Shown piece after piece: positions 43,586 through 52,501 of a stretch of 64,000 nucleotides of DNA. How positions within the stretch are numbered: position 1 is the first letter of the stretch; each line of letters begins with the position of its first letter. Below the pieces are notes generated by a model. It did not search any database, was not told the origin of the DNA, and saw nothing but the letters and a program-made list of their open reading frames with translations. The stretch lies in contig NZ_OY764902.1 in assembly GCF_963668665.1 (NCBI RefSeq), positions 1,801,501 to 1,865,500 on the forward strand, written 5' to 3'. Both the position numbers and the translations under genes were made by a program. This DNA comes from an uncultured Anaeromusa sp. GTDB lineage: Bacteria; Bacillota; Negativicutes; Anaeromusales; Anaeromusaceae.

Positions 43586-44340
43586 GCAATGAAGCGCTGA
43601 TTTTGTCATACGGCCTGATTTTGCTGGCCATGGCTTTGTCGCAGCGGGAAAAGCTGGGCTTGAGCAAGGAGATGTTGATTGGCAGCCTGCGGGCGGTGGT
43701 GCAGCTGGTGGCAATCGGCATGGTGCTGTCCTTTTTGTTTGAAGCCGACCATCCCGCGCTGACGACGCTGCTTTTGTGCGTCATGCTTTATACAGCGTCC
43801 GGCGTGTCAGCCCAACGCGGCAAGGATGTGCCGGGGGCCAGGCGGATTGCCTGCATTTCCATTGCGATATCCATGGTGGTCACTTTAGGGACGTTGGTGC
43901 TTTGCGGCGCTATTACCTATCGTCCCAGCGAAGTGGTGCCTGTCGGCGGCATGGTGGCAGGACAGTCCATGGTGGCTGTGGGACTGTTATTGCGGACCTT
44001 GGCCGGATCTTTTGCTTCGCGCCGAGCGGAAGTAGAAGCTCGGTTGGCCTTAGGAGCGGCGCCCAAAGAAGCGGCGGCCGTTCTTATTCGCGACAGTCTG
44101 CATACCGCTAGCGCTCCTATGGTAGATGCTATGAAAACGGTAGGTTTAGTGCAGCTTCCAGGTATGATGACCGGCCTAATTCTGGCGGGAGTGGCGCCGA
44201 CAGAAGCGATAAAATATCAAATCATGGTGACCTTTATGCTCACCGGCGCCGTGGTGACGGCTTCCTATGCGGCTGCGTACCAGGCGTATCAAGGGTTTTT
44301 CGGATTGTACGGATCGGTGCGGCAAGGAACCGGCGATTGA
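43582..44340 (+). CDS. FetB/YbbM-like ABC permease
   Basis: The 252-residue permease has six to seven membrane helices and the family motif GMVAGQSMVAVGLLLRTLAGSF, with the late segment VQLPGMMTGLILAGVAPTEAIKYQIMV. It forms the membrane part of the FetAB-like exporter. The ATG at 43582 sits on the ATPase stop (ATGA) with GGAGG upstream. Confidence 0.92.
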   Translation: MSNEALILSYGLILLAMALSQREKLGLSKEMLIGSLRAVVQLVAIGMVLSFLFEADHPALTTLLLCVMLYTASGVSAQRGKDVPGARRIACISIAISMVVTLGTLVLCGAITYRPSEVVPVGGMVAGQSMVAVGLLLRTLAGSFASRRAEVEARLALGAAPKEAAAVLIRDSLHTASAPMVDAMKTVGLVQLPGMMTGLILAGVAPTEAIKYQIMVTFMLTGAVVTASYAAAYQAYQGFFGLYGSVRQGTGD

Positions 44341-44459
44341 AAGCAAAAGGGTACTCTTGGGACGGAGGATGGATTGACAGAAGGGGTCTTTATGAGAGAA
44401 AATAATAAGATAGGTGCAGTATTTCCTGAATATGTACTTGTGGCAAGGAGCTTAAAGGA

Positions 44460-44819
44460 ATGAATGACATCTTTCTTTCTTTCGTATCCTATTTATGGAG
44501 CATAGGGATTAAAAGTAATGTGGAGGTTCTTGCAGTTGTGCTGCTTCCGGAAGTGGCTTTGTTGGGACTTATTTATTTTATTTTTATGCATGTAGAAGAA
44601 TTGGGGTTGGCTGCTTTTTGGGAACAGGAGCAACGCTTGCTGGGAGAGCGCTTAGCGCGCTATAATCTTCAGCATGACCGGCGATTGCGCGAATTGAACC
44701 GTCCTCAAGGCGAAGACGCGGCTGCAAAGCCTCAAGGGGACGCGGCAGGCGCCGCCTATACGCAGGATCAGCTTGTTAAGGATGTAGTTGGTTATCTGCG
44801 CGATGAGGAAAGCAAGTAA
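44460..44819 (+). CDS. Small membrane-anchored protein of unknown function
   Basis: The 119-residue protein has one or two N-terminal hydrophobic segments (about 20-45, VEVLAVVLLPEVALLGLIYFIFMH), then a charged helical region and a low-complexity cytosolic tail. I recognise no family. It lies 18 bases before the DUF4127 gene and is probably co-transcribed with it. A 23-codon frame (44392-44463) ends on its start codon, but I do not rate that as a gene. Confidence 0.72.
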   Translation: MNDIFLSFVSYLWSIGIKSNVEVLAVVLLPEVALLGLIYFIFMHVEELGLAAFWEQEQRLLGERLARYNLQHDRRLRELNRPQGEDAAAKPQGDAAGAAYTQDQLVKDVVGYLRDEESK

Positions 44820-44837
44820 AGGAGGGCTTCGTAAAGG

Positions 44838-46421
44838 ATGGAAAAGAAAACGTACATACGCTGGCTATGCACGGTGATGACTGTGTTTTGCTTTGTGGCT
44901 GCCTTGCCGGCGGCGGCTTGGGCGAAAACCATCTTGTTTGTGCCGCAGGATGATCGGCCGGTGAGTTTTAGAGAGGCTGTAGAAACAGCGCAGGCTGCTG
45001 GTTTTGAGGTGTTGACGCCGCCGGCAGAGTTGCTGGCCAGCCGGGGACGCGAAGGCAACCCCGAAGCGGTTTGGGACTGGGTGATGGCTAACGGCAGAAC
45101 CGTGGACGCCATGGTGTTGTCGGCGGATACGCTGGTTTACGGCGGCTTGGTAGATTCGCGCATTCATCATCTCGGACCTGATTTGCTTTGGGCGCGGCAG
45201 ACGCGCTTTGACAAGCTGAAAAAACTCAACCCAACGGCGCGGCAATATGTGTTTGCGACGATTATGCGGACACCGCGCATGACTGCCGGCGGCGTGGAGC
45301 CTTCTTACTATGAGAAGCATGGTCCTAATATTTTTGAGCTGACGGTTTTACTGGACAAGGAAGATGTTTTGGGCCTGACAAGCGAAGAAAAGCGTCAGTT
45401 GAAAAAGTTGAAAGAAACCATTCCTAAGGATGCATTAGAAGATTGGTTTTCGCGGCGGGATAAGAATTTTCAGATTAACCAAATTTTTGTAGATAAAACC
45501 ATTAAGGGCGATATTCAATATCTGCTGCTGGGACGAGATGACACCGCACCCTTTTCCCAAACGCACAAAGAAGCCAGACTGCTGGTGAAGCAGGCGGCGC
45601 AGCTGCCGGCTAGCCGTTTTGCCTCGTTTCCTGGAGCTGATCAACTGGGCATGCTGCTGTTGACCCGCGCAATTAACGACTTGGAGCATCGCGTACCAGT
45701 GGTTTCGGTGCAATATGCTTTGGGCAAGGGTCCTAAATCGCTGCCAACCTATGAGGATCAGCCTATTGGCAAGAGTATTGTGGATCAGATCGTTTCTGCT
45801 GGAGGCATTGTGCTGCCGCAGCCGCAAAAACCGGATTTAGTGCTGGCGGTGCATACTTCGCCGGACGGTCATACGGATGAAGCCGAATGGGTTACTAATA
45901 TCACCTACGCCAGTGCGGGGACGAAGCAGTTTGTGGCTAATGTAGCCAAAGAACTTGCCAGAGGACAGGCCGTGGCTATCGGCAACATTTCTTTTGTCAA
46001 TGGTTCGGATAATTCGTTGATGCAGGAATTGAGCGACCAGAAGCTGCTGGGCAAGCTGACAGCCTATTCCGGCTGGAATACGCCGAGCAACACCTTGGGA
46101 TTTGCTATTTCTCAAGGCATGCTGGCGCCGCAGATGACGACAACATCGCGGCAGAAGCTGCTGGCGGAACGCTATTTGGATGATTGGGCGTATCAGGCCA
46201 ACATTCGCAGTCAGCTGAATCGGGAAATCGTTTACGCTAAAGGCGGCAGCCTGGTGCAACTGGATGCTCTTGAGGGAGAACTGACTGTAGCGGCGCAGAA
46301 GAAACTGCGTGAATTTGCTAAACAGTATCTAGACTTTTTGCAGCCCGAACAGGTGCAGGTGAACTTTCCCTGGAACCGGATGTTTGAAATCGATGTGCGG
46401 ATTACACCGCCACAGAAATAA
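44838..46421 (+). CDS. DUF4127-family secreted protein
   Basis: The 527-residue protein has a signal peptide (cleavage near AWA at residues 27-29) and the DUF4127 opening TILFVPQDDRPVSF. Further conserved-looking blocks are VDAMVLSADTLVYGGLVDSR and GNISFVNGSDNSLMQEL. The family is common in Firmicutes; no activity is established to my knowledge. The Asp-Asp-Arg-Pro and Asp-Thr-Leu motifs suggest a metal or polar active site (inference). AAAGGAGG precedes the ATG. A terminator follows. Confidence 0.88.
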   Translation: MEKKTYIRWLCTVMTVFCFVAALPAAAWAKTILFVPQDDRPVSFREAVETAQAAGFEVLTPPAELLASRGREGNPEAVWDWVMANGRTVDAMVLSADTLVYGGLVDSRIHHLGPDLLWARQTRFDKLKKLNPTARQYVFATIMRTPRMTAGGVEPSYYEKHGPNIFELTVLLDKEDVLGLTSEEKRQLKKLKETIPKDALEDWFSRRDKNFQINQIFVDKTIKGDIQYLLLGRDDTAPFSQTHKEARLLVKQAAQLPASRFASFPGADQLGMLLLTRAINDLEHRVPVVSVQYALGKGPKSLPTYEDQPIGKSIVDQIVSAGGIVLPQPQKPDLVLAVHTSPDGHTDEAEWVTNITYASAGTKQFVANVAKELARGQAVAIGNISFVNGSDNSLMQELSDQKLLGKLTAYSGWNTPSNTLGFAISQGMLAPQMTTTSRQKLLAERYLDDWAYQANIRSQLNREIVYAKGGSLVQLDALEGELTVAAQKKLREFAKQYLDFLQPEQVQVNFPWNRMFEIDVRITPPQK

Positions 46422-46429
46422 GAATCACA

Positions 46430-46463
46430 AAAAGCAGACGTCCTTGCAGGGGCGTCTGCTTTT
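46430..46463 (+). terminator. Terminator of the DUF4127 gene
   Basis: AAAAGCAGACG (46430-46440) pairs with CGTCTGCTTTT (46453-46463). Confidence 0.85.
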
Positions 46464-46543
46464 GCGTTGCCAGAAAGCGTATGTTTTACGGTCGCAAACC
46501 TCGATTCATCAAGGGTTGGGAGGCGCTGCATCAAACGGACGGC

Positions 46544-46706
46544 ATACTTGTATTTGAGACAAGATTTGCGCGCGCCTCGAAAAAGCTAGTTAAGTTGGCA
46601 GTTTCTTAACTCGCTGCGCTCAAACAGGCGAAACTGTAATCCGCCTTAGCTAACTTTTTCGTCCTGCGGACCGCCTTGCTCCAATAAAAGTCTCAAATGC
46701 AAGTAT
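46544..46706. repeat. 163-nt nested hairpin element H2 with conserved apical loop
   Basis: The outer stem is ATACTTGTATTTGAGAC (46544-46560) with GTCTCAAATGCAAGTAT (46690-46706). The middle stem is GAAAAAGCTAGTTAAG with CTTAGCTAACTTTTTC. The inner stem is CAGTTTC (46599-46605) with GAAACTG (46630-46636). The apical loop contains TAACTCGCTGCGCTCAAACA. The 3' arm has CCTGCGGACCGCCTTGCT. It fills the gap between the DUF4127 terminator and the EamA gene. Confidence 0.8.
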
Positions 46707-46723
46707 CACCGCCGCCTCCCTGT

Positions 46724-46762
46724 TTCGTACCCGCCGTTGCCTCCTTATACTCTTGTTTAAGA
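46724..46762 (-). repeat. Purine-rich dispersed repeat, copy 14
   Basis: On the minus strand it reads TTAAACAAGAGTATAAGGAG, then GCGGGTACGAAAC, just outside hairpin element H2. Confidence 0.65.
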
Positions 46763-46856
46763 TGCGCTTATTCTCTTTAATCTTCAAAAAAGGAGAAATT
46801 CTCTCTGACAGTGAATTGTTACATGATATCAAGACGGCAAAAAGGAGAAATAAACG

Positions 46857-47735
46857 ATGTCTCAGGTGCACGGAGTGTTAGTATTAGTAGCTTTGCTGTG
46901 GGGACTCAATCCGCCAGTGATGAAGCTCGGCCTGGAAGAGGTGCCGCCTATGGCGTATAATGCCATCCGCATGGTGGCGGCTCTGGCGGTGGGGTGGGTT
47001 GTTTTCCGGCGGGCGGCGGTGTGGGTGCCTTTAAGGCGTGAGGATTTGCGGCTGCTGGCGGTGTCCAGCTTCGGCTTTTTTTCGTTTCAGATTTTCTTTA
47101 CCTTTGGCGTGCAGTTGACGACCGCCGGTAATGCCTCCTTGATTTTGGGGCTGCTCCCGGTGAGCGTCGCGATCATTAATCGCATACATGGCCTGGAGGG
47201 AATTCGGCGTCTGACGGTGGCGGGGATTGCTGTTTCGCTGCTAGGGGTGCTTGTCATGGTTTGGGGCGCTGGCAAGGAATTCAGCTTAGCTGGACCGCAT
47301 GTATTGGGCGGGGTGCTTTTGCTTTGCGCACAGCTTGGTTATGGTTACTACACGGTTTTTTCCCGGCTGCTCCTTGTGCGGTATTCGCCGTATCAAGTTA
47401 CGGCGTACGTAATCTTGACGACTACGGTCTTGTTTGTCTTGGTCGCTTTGCCGGATATGCTGGCGGTAGATTGGTCGGCGTTGTCGACGGTGGCATGGAG
47501 CAGCGTCCTTTATTCCGGAATTTTTCCGCTCAGCCTGGCTAACGGTCTTTGGGTATGGGCTACAGGCAAGGTGGGGAGCACGACGGCTTCTCTATACAAT
47601 AATTTGGCGCCGGTCTTCGCCGTGGCAGCGGGGTATGCTTTTTTGGGCGAGGCCTTTGGCGTCGTCCAGGCCTTGGGAGCAGGGGTCATCTTTGCTGGCT
47701 TGTATTTGACCCGCTGGGCCCAAAGGCGTCCGTGA
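46857..47735 (+). CDS. EamA/DMT-family permease
   Basis: The 292-residue protein has ten membrane helices arranged as two EamA repeats (about 5-135 and 148-285). The second repeat ends NNLAPVFAVAAGYAFLGEAFGVVQALGAGVIFAGLYL. It is a complete relative of the partial permease at the window start. It is probably an exporter of a small metabolite, with no substrate evident. AAAGGAG precedes the ATG. It is monocistronic and lies between two long hairpin elements. Confidence 0.93.
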   Translation: MSQVHGVLVLVALLWGLNPPVMKLGLEEVPPMAYNAIRMVAALAVGWVVFRRAAVWVPLRREDLRLLAVSSFGFFSFQIFFTFGVQLTTAGNASLILGLLPVSVAIINRIHGLEGIRRLTVAGIAVSLLGVLVMVWGAGKEFSLAGPHVLGGVLLLCAQLGYGYYTVFSRLLLVRYSPYQVTAYVILTTTVLFVLVALPDMLAVDWSALSTVAWSSVLYSGIFPLSLANGLWVWATGKVGSTTASLYNNLAPVFAVAAGYAFLGEAFGVVQALGAGVIFAGLYLTRWAQRRP

Positions 47736-47785
47736 AACAAGCGTTTCCTGTAAGCCGCCTTGCAAAAAGAAGAAATTTGAATCGC

Positions 47786-47965
47786 GTCCTTACCAGACGC
47801 CTGTGTCAAAACAAAAGCTCGCTCAGCTCCTGCGCAGCTAGTTGAAAGGGAAATCCGTAACTCGCTGCGCTCAAACATCCGGATTTCTATTCCTTTCCAC
47901 TACCTTTGCAGGCCCTGCGGACCGCTTCGCTTGCAAAAGTTTTGCCCCAGGCGCCTGGCGCGGAC
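47786..47965. repeat. 180-nt nested hairpin element H3, same loop as H2
   Basis: The outer stem pairs GTCC-CCAG-CGCCTG (from 47786) and CAAAAC with GTTTTGCCCCAGGCGCCTGG and GGAC (ending 47965). The inner stem includes GAAATCCG (47850-47857) with CGGATTTC (47880-47887). The loop again contains TAACTCGCTGCGCTCAAACA, and the 3' arm has CCTGCGGACCGCTTCGCT. The stems share little sequence with H2. Confidence 0.8.
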
Positions 47966-48011
47966 CTCGCTGTTGCCTAGCTTGGTACTCTTGTTAAAAA
48001 ACATACCCAGT

Positions 48012-48157
48012 TCCCTCATACGTATCCTCCGGTTCTCATCGCGACTATTGTTCAATTCTCGTACTACTCTGTTTTCCTCTGTTCCTCTGCTTACTCTGTG
48101 TTCCGTTCCTCTCTATCGTACCCTCCCTCTACTCACTCTACTCCTGTTTAAATTTAG
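48012..48157 (-). repeat. Purine-rich dispersed repeats (copies 15-16) with CAGAG-type repeat between
   Basis: In a 560-base gap, two copies in minus orientation (48012-48059 and 48111-48157, the latter AAACAGGAGTAGAGTGAGTA then GAGGGAGGGTACG) flank a CAGAG-type unit (48061-48110). A truncated copy (ACTCTTGTTAAAA) lies at 47987-47999. With hairpin H3 these elements account for most of the gap. Confidence 0.7.
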
Positions 48158-48163
48158 TTTTTT

Positions 48164-48189
48164 CCCGCTGACAGACTGTTGTCAGCGGG
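48164..48189 (+). terminator. Hairpin upstream of sbcD, weak terminator candidate
   Basis: CCCGCTGACA pairs perfectly with TGTCAGCGGG around a 6-base loop, followed only by CTTTGTT. It could instead be a leader hairpin of the sbcD operon. Confidence 0.35.
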
Positions 48190-48295
48190 CTTTGTTATGA
48201 TGGAATAAATCAGAAGTGCTTGAACGGCTGGAAGGACTTCCGTCCAAAGGCGGCGAAAAGAAAAAAGAAACTACGTTCGTATTCGGAGGTGGCGT

Positions 48296-49426
48296 ATGCG
48301 CTTTTTACATACATCGGATTGGCATTTAGGCCGTCTGTTTCATGGCGTACATTTGACGGAGGACCAGGCTTATGTTTTGGAACAATTGGTGGCTTTGGCC
48401 AAAGAAGCTAAAGTAGACGCCGTACTTGTAGCCGGGGATATTTATGACCGAGCGGTACCGCCGGCGGAAGCGGTGGAGCTTTTAAACGAGGTATTGCAGA
48501 AGTTGGTGTTGGAGTGCGCCTTGCCGACGGTATTGATCGCCGGCAATCACGACAGCCCGGAGCGGCTGGGTTTTGGGAGCGCTCTTTTAGCGCGCCAGGG
48601 ATTGCATGTGGCAGGGGCGCTGCAGGCGCAGGAGCCTGCGCTTATTCTGGAAGACAGTGCGGGTCCGGTGCATATTCTGTCCTTGCCTTATGCTGAGCCG
48701 GCAGCGGTTCGCTACGCCTTGGGGGAGGATGCGGCGGATCATGATGCGGCTTTGCGCTGTCAAATAGCGGCTGCCTTGGCAAAGGTGCCGCAGGGAGCCC
48801 GCAAGGTGGCGGTAGCGCATGCTTTTGTGGCTGGCGGAGCGGCCAGCGAGTCGGAGCGCCCCTTGTCCGTGGGCGGCAGCGGCATGGTGGGGGCGGATGC
48901 TTTTTCGGCCTTTAACTATACGGCATTGGGCCATTTGCACGGCTGTCAGCAAAGCGGCAACAAGGTCCGCTATTCCGGTTCGCTGCTGAAATATTCTTTT
49001 CAAGAGGCGGCGCAGACTAAGGGCGTTCATCTGGTGGATTTAGCGGCGGATGGCGCAGTGACGGTGGAGACGGTGCGTCTGACGCCGCGGCGCGATGTGG
49101 TTTGCTGGCAGGGAAGCTTTCAAGAGCTGTTGGCGCGGCCTAAGTGCAGCGATTATTTGATGGTGACCCTAACAGACGATGCGCCGGTGCTTGACGCCAA
49201 GGGGCGGCTGCAGCAGCAGCATCCGGAAATTCTGCATTTAGAATACGCTCGCCTGCAAAAGCTGAAAGAGCAGCAAGGCGTGCAGGATCATCGCCGTTTG
49301 GGACCGGAAGAACTGTTTGCCTGCTTTTTTCGCGAAGTGGCCGGCCGGGAATGGAAGCGCGAAGAAGAGGCGCTTTTTGCCGCTTTAGTAGAAGAAGAGT
49401 ATCGGCGGCAGCGGGAGGTGGGCTAA
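48296..49426 (+). CDS. sbcD: Exonuclease subunit SbcD
   Basis: The 376-residue calcineurin-like nuclease has the Mre11-type metal motifs: D8 and H10 (HTSDWHLG), GDIYDR, GNHD (IAGNHDSPERL) and a late GHLH (YTALGHLHGCQ). With SbcC it forms the Mn2+-dependent nuclease that opens DNA hairpins and resects blocked ends. GGAGG precedes the ATG. Its stop overlaps the sbcC start by one base. Confidence 0.97.
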   Translation: MRFLHTSDWHLGRLFHGVHLTEDQAYVLEQLVALAKEAKVDAVLVAGDIYDRAVPPAEAVELLNEVLQKLVLECALPTVLIAGNHDSPERLGFGSALLARQGLHVAGALQAQEPALILEDSAGPVHILSLPYAEPAAVRYALGEDAADHDAALRCQIAAALAKVPQGARKVAVAHAFVAGGAASESERPLSVGGSGMVGADAFSAFNYTALGHLHGCQQSGNKVRYSGSLLKYSFQEAAQTKGVHLVDLAADGAVTVETVRLTPRRDVVCWQGSFQELLARPKCSDYLMVTLTDDAPVLDAKGRLQQQHPEILHLEYARLQKLKEQQGVQDHRRLGPEELFACFFREVAGREWKREEEALFAALVEEEYRRQREVG

Positions 49427-52400
49427 TGAGGCCGTTATGGCTGCGCATTCAGGCCTTTGGCGCTTATGCGGCGTCGCAGACGCTGGATTTTTCTTGTTTA
49501 GGAGATGTGCGTTTATTTTTAATTCACGGGCCGACCGGCGCTGGAAAAACGACCGTGTTGGACGCGATTTGCTTTGCTTTATACGGCAGCGCCAGCGGCG
49601 ATTTGCGAGAGGTGCGCCATTTACGCAGCGACTATGCTTCGCCTCAAGAGGCTACCGTGGTGGAGCTTCGTTTTGCTGTGGGTGAGCGAATCCTGCGTGT
49701 ACAGCGGCGTCCAGAACAGCAGCGGCCTAAATTGCGGGGCGAAGGCTTTCGCCAGATTCCGGCGGAAGCGATTTTGTATGAAGAAGGGCCGGACGGGGAG
49801 AAATTGCTGGCTTCTCGTTGGCAGGACGTCACGCGCCGTGTGGAGGAGATCTTGGGCTTTCAAGTGGCTCAGTTCCGGCAAGTGGTGCTGCTGCCCCAAG
49901 GGCAGTTTAGGCAACTGCTGGTGGCCGGCTCTAAAGAGCGAGAAGAAATCTTGCAAAACCTTTTCCGCACGGAACTGTACGCGCGCTTGGAGCAAGGATT
50001 GAAAGACAAAGCGCAAAGCGGCGCGAAGCGCTTTCAGGCGTTGCGCGATGAAGAAGCATGGCTGCTGACGGAAGCGGGGACTGAGTCGAAACCGGACTTG
50101 CAGGAGCGCTGCGCGATCGCGCAACAGGCTGCAGCAGAAGCGCAGCTTCGCCTAAATGCCGGACAACAGGCGGCGGAAGAACGCCGTTTGGAACTGGCGG
50201 CGGCGCAGCAAGCGGCGGATCGTTTTGCGGAAAAAGAGGCGGCGGAGGAAGAGGCGCTGCAATTGCTGGCCGGCGTTGAAGAGGCGGCAAAGCTGGCGGC
50301 TCGAGTAGAAGCGGCGCAGCAAGCGGCCTCTTTGGAGGATCTCTGGCGGCAATGGCAGCAGTTAGCGCAAGAAGCGGCATCCCAAGAAAAAGAAAGCGGT
50401 CGTGCAGAGGCTAACGCCGCTGCGGCGACAGCGGCGAAGGAAGCCGCCCGGGATGCTTGGGAAAAGCTGCAGCCCCAAGAAGCGGTTTTTCGGCAGCTTC
50501 AAGCTAGGCAATTAGAGCTGGAGGGTCAGGCGAAAGAGTACGAACGCTGGCAAACGGCGCGGCAGCAGACGGCGGAGCTAAAAAAGGCTTGGGCCCAAGC
50601 GCAAGAACTGGCGGCGCGGCAAGAAGAGCTGCTGCAACAGCGGCAGCAAGAGTGGAAAGCGCTGGAAGCTAAGCAGCAAAGCTTAACTATGGCAGGTGAA
50701 AAAGCGCCGCAGCTGGAGAGGGAAGCGGCCAGGCTGCAAGGGAGGCTGTCTGTTTTGCAGCGCCTGACGGAGCTGCGCGTGAAACTGACAGAACAGGCGC
50801 GGCGTCAGCAAGAGCATTCGGTAACGCTGCAAAATGCTTGCGCCAGCGAGGAAAGCGCCAGGCGAACCTTAGGGGCGCTGCGGCAGCAATGGCAGAAACA
50901 GCAAGCCGCGCTGCTGGCCGCTGAATTAGAGGCGGGAGAACCTTGTCCGGTTTGCGGCGCCCTGGAACATCCCCAAAAAGCTTCTTTTGCAGGTATGCTG
51001 CAGCCGCAGGATGTGGAGCAGGCCGAATCGGCGTGGCTGAAATGGCAGCAGGCCCATAGCAAGGCGTTGGCGCAGGCGGCGCAGCAGGAAGCGGCGCAAA
51101 AGCTGCTGGCAGAGCAGGAAAACCAGTGCTTGCAGGAGCTGGGGGAGAAGCAGGAATTGTCTCTTCTTGAAGCGAAGGCGGAGGCGCAACAGGCGGCGGA
51201 GCTGGCGCAACAAGCGCAGCAAGCCTTGGAAGAAGCAGCTCGGTGCGCTGAAAAACGCCAAGAAGAGCAGAAAAAGCTGCTTCAAACCGAAAAAGAGCGC
51301 GAAACGGCGCTTTCTGTCAGAGATAAAGCCGGCAGCGCCTTAGAGGCGGCCAAGGCGGTGCTGCAGGAATGTTCCGCACGGGTACCGGAAGCGTTGCGCC
51401 AGGAAGGCGCGCTGGAAGCGGCGCGGCGCGCGTGCGCCCAACAGCTGGAGCAAGTGCAGACTTCTTTGGTCCAGGCGGAGAAGCTCCTCCGCGAAACGGC
51501 GCAGCATTTTGAAACCGCGCAGGCCTTGTCTAAACAGGCCCGAACGGCGGCAGCGGCAGCGGCGGCGAGACTGGAGGAAGGAAAAACTCTTTGGCTGCAG
51601 CGCTTGCAGCAGAGCGGTTTTGCGGGTCAGGAAGCGTTTGAACAGGCGCGGGCCGCAGAAGAGCAGCGGCTTTTGTGGGGACAGCAGCTTGAAGCAAGGC
51701 GGCAAAAAGAGGCGGCGTCGCAGGAACGTGTGCGGCGGGCCCAGGAGGCGGTGGCTGGGCAGACGCATCCGAATTTGGCGGTGTTTGCAGCCGCGCAGGA
51801 ACAAGCGGCTGCTGCGGAGGCGGCCTTGAGGGAAACAAAGGTTCGCTTGGAAGAAGCCTGGAAACGGGACCAGGAGCGATTGGTGCGTTTGCAAAGCATC
51901 GCCAAAGAATTAGCGGCCGTGGAGGAAGCGCAAGGCGCGGTAGCGGCGTTAGCGGCTATGGCGGGAGGCGGCAACGCGTTGAACCTGACCTTTCAGCGTT
52001 ATGTGCTGCGTACATTGCTGGATGATGTGGTGGAAGAAGCGAACGCGCGTCTTTCTTTAATGAGCCGGGGGCGTTACGCCCTGCAACGCTCCAGCGTGCT
52101 GGCGGACGCCCGCAAGGCTGGCGGCTTGGATTTAGAGGTGTTCGACAGCTACACTGGCGTGCCCAGGCCGGTGGGAACCTTGTCCGGCGGCGAAAGCTTT
52201 TTGGCGTCTTTGGCGCTGGCTCTGGGGCTTTCCGATGTGGTGCAGGCCTATGCAGGAGGCATGCGTTTGGACACGATTTTAGTGGACGAGGGCTTTGGTA
52301 CTCTCGATCCGGAAGCGTTGGAACTGGCTATGCGAGCGTTAGTGGATTTACAGAGCGGCGGCCGGCTGGTAGGGATTATTTCCCATGTGCCGGAGTTGAA

Positions 52401-52473
52401 GGAGCGGATTGGCGCGCGCCTGGAGGTCATTCCCGGCGAGCGGGGTAGCCGCGCGGTTTTTCATTTACCCTAG
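49426..52473 (+). CDS. sbcC: Exonuclease subunit SbcC (Rad50-like SMC ATPase)
   Basis: The 1015-residue SMC-like ATPase has Walker A GPTGAGKTT near residue 35-43, long Ala/Gln/Glu-rich coiled coils, a zinc hook CPVC at 507-510, and a C-terminal half with LSGGESFLASLALALGLSD and Walker B DTILVDEGFGTLD. It clamps DNA and drives SbcD nuclease activity. The start at 49426 overlaps the sbcD stop (TAATG). The addB gene follows after 28 bases. Confidence 0.97.
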   Translation: MRPLWLRIQAFGAYAASQTLDFSCLGDVRLFLIHGPTGAGKTTVLDAICFALYGSASGDLREVRHLRSDYASPQEATVVELRFAVGERILRVQRRPEQQRPKLRGEGFRQIPAEAILYEEGPDGEKLLASRWQDVTRRVEEILGFQVAQFRQVVLLPQGQFRQLLVAGSKEREEILQNLFRTELYARLEQGLKDKAQSGAKRFQALRDEEAWLLTEAGTESKPDLQERCAIAQQAAAEAQLRLNAGQQAAEERRLELAAAQQAADRFAEKEAAEEEALQLLAGVEEAAKLAARVEAAQQAASLEDLWRQWQQLAQEAASQEKESGRAEANAAAATAAKEAARDAWEKLQPQEAVFRQLQARQLELEGQAKEYERWQTARQQTAELKKAWAQAQELAARQEELLQQRQQEWKALEAKQQSLTMAGEKAPQLEREAARLQGRLSVLQRLTELRVKLTEQARRQQEHSVTLQNACASEESARRTLGALRQQWQKQQAALLAAELEAGEPCPVCGALEHPQKASFAGMLQPQDVEQAESAWLKWQQAHSKALAQAAQQEAAQKLLAEQENQCLQELGEKQELSLLEAKAEAQQAAELAQQAQQALEEAARCAEKRQEEQKKLLQTEKERETALSVRDKAGSALEAAKAVLQECSARVPEALRQEGALEAARRACAQQLEQVQTSLVQAEKLLRETAQHFETAQALSKQARTAAAAAAARLEEGKTLWLQRLQQSGFAGQEAFEQARAAEEQRLLWGQQLEARRQKEAASQERVRRAQEAVAGQTHPNLAVFAAAQEQAAAAEAALRETKVRLEEAWKRDQERLVRLQSIAKELAAVEEAQGAVAALAAMAGGGNALNLTFQRYVLRTLLDDVVEEANARLSLMSRGRYALQRSSVLADARKAGGLDLEVFDSYTGVPRPVGTLSGGESFLASLALALGLSDVVQAYAGGMRLDTILVDEGFGTLDPEALELAMRALVDLQSGGRLVGIISHVPELKERIGARLEVIPGERGSRAVFHLP

Positions 52474-52501
52474 GGCGTGAGGATTTAAAGGAGGAGCAGG
52501 C

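Noticed and set aside
44392..44463. 23-codon frame ending on the start codon of the 44460 gene
   Set aside because: The ATGA overlap is suggestive, but the peptide is short with no hydrophobic or conserved feature and only a weak ribosome site.
46544..47965. Composite transposon bounded by the two long hairpins around the EamA gene
   Set aside because: There is no transposase, no shared terminal sequence and no target-site duplication; the shared parts are internal loops.
49621..51974. Long antisense frames across sbcC and addB
   Set aside because: They are low-complexity mirror frames caused by the Ala/Gln/Glu-rich coiled-coil coding; none has a ribosome site or a recognisable domain.
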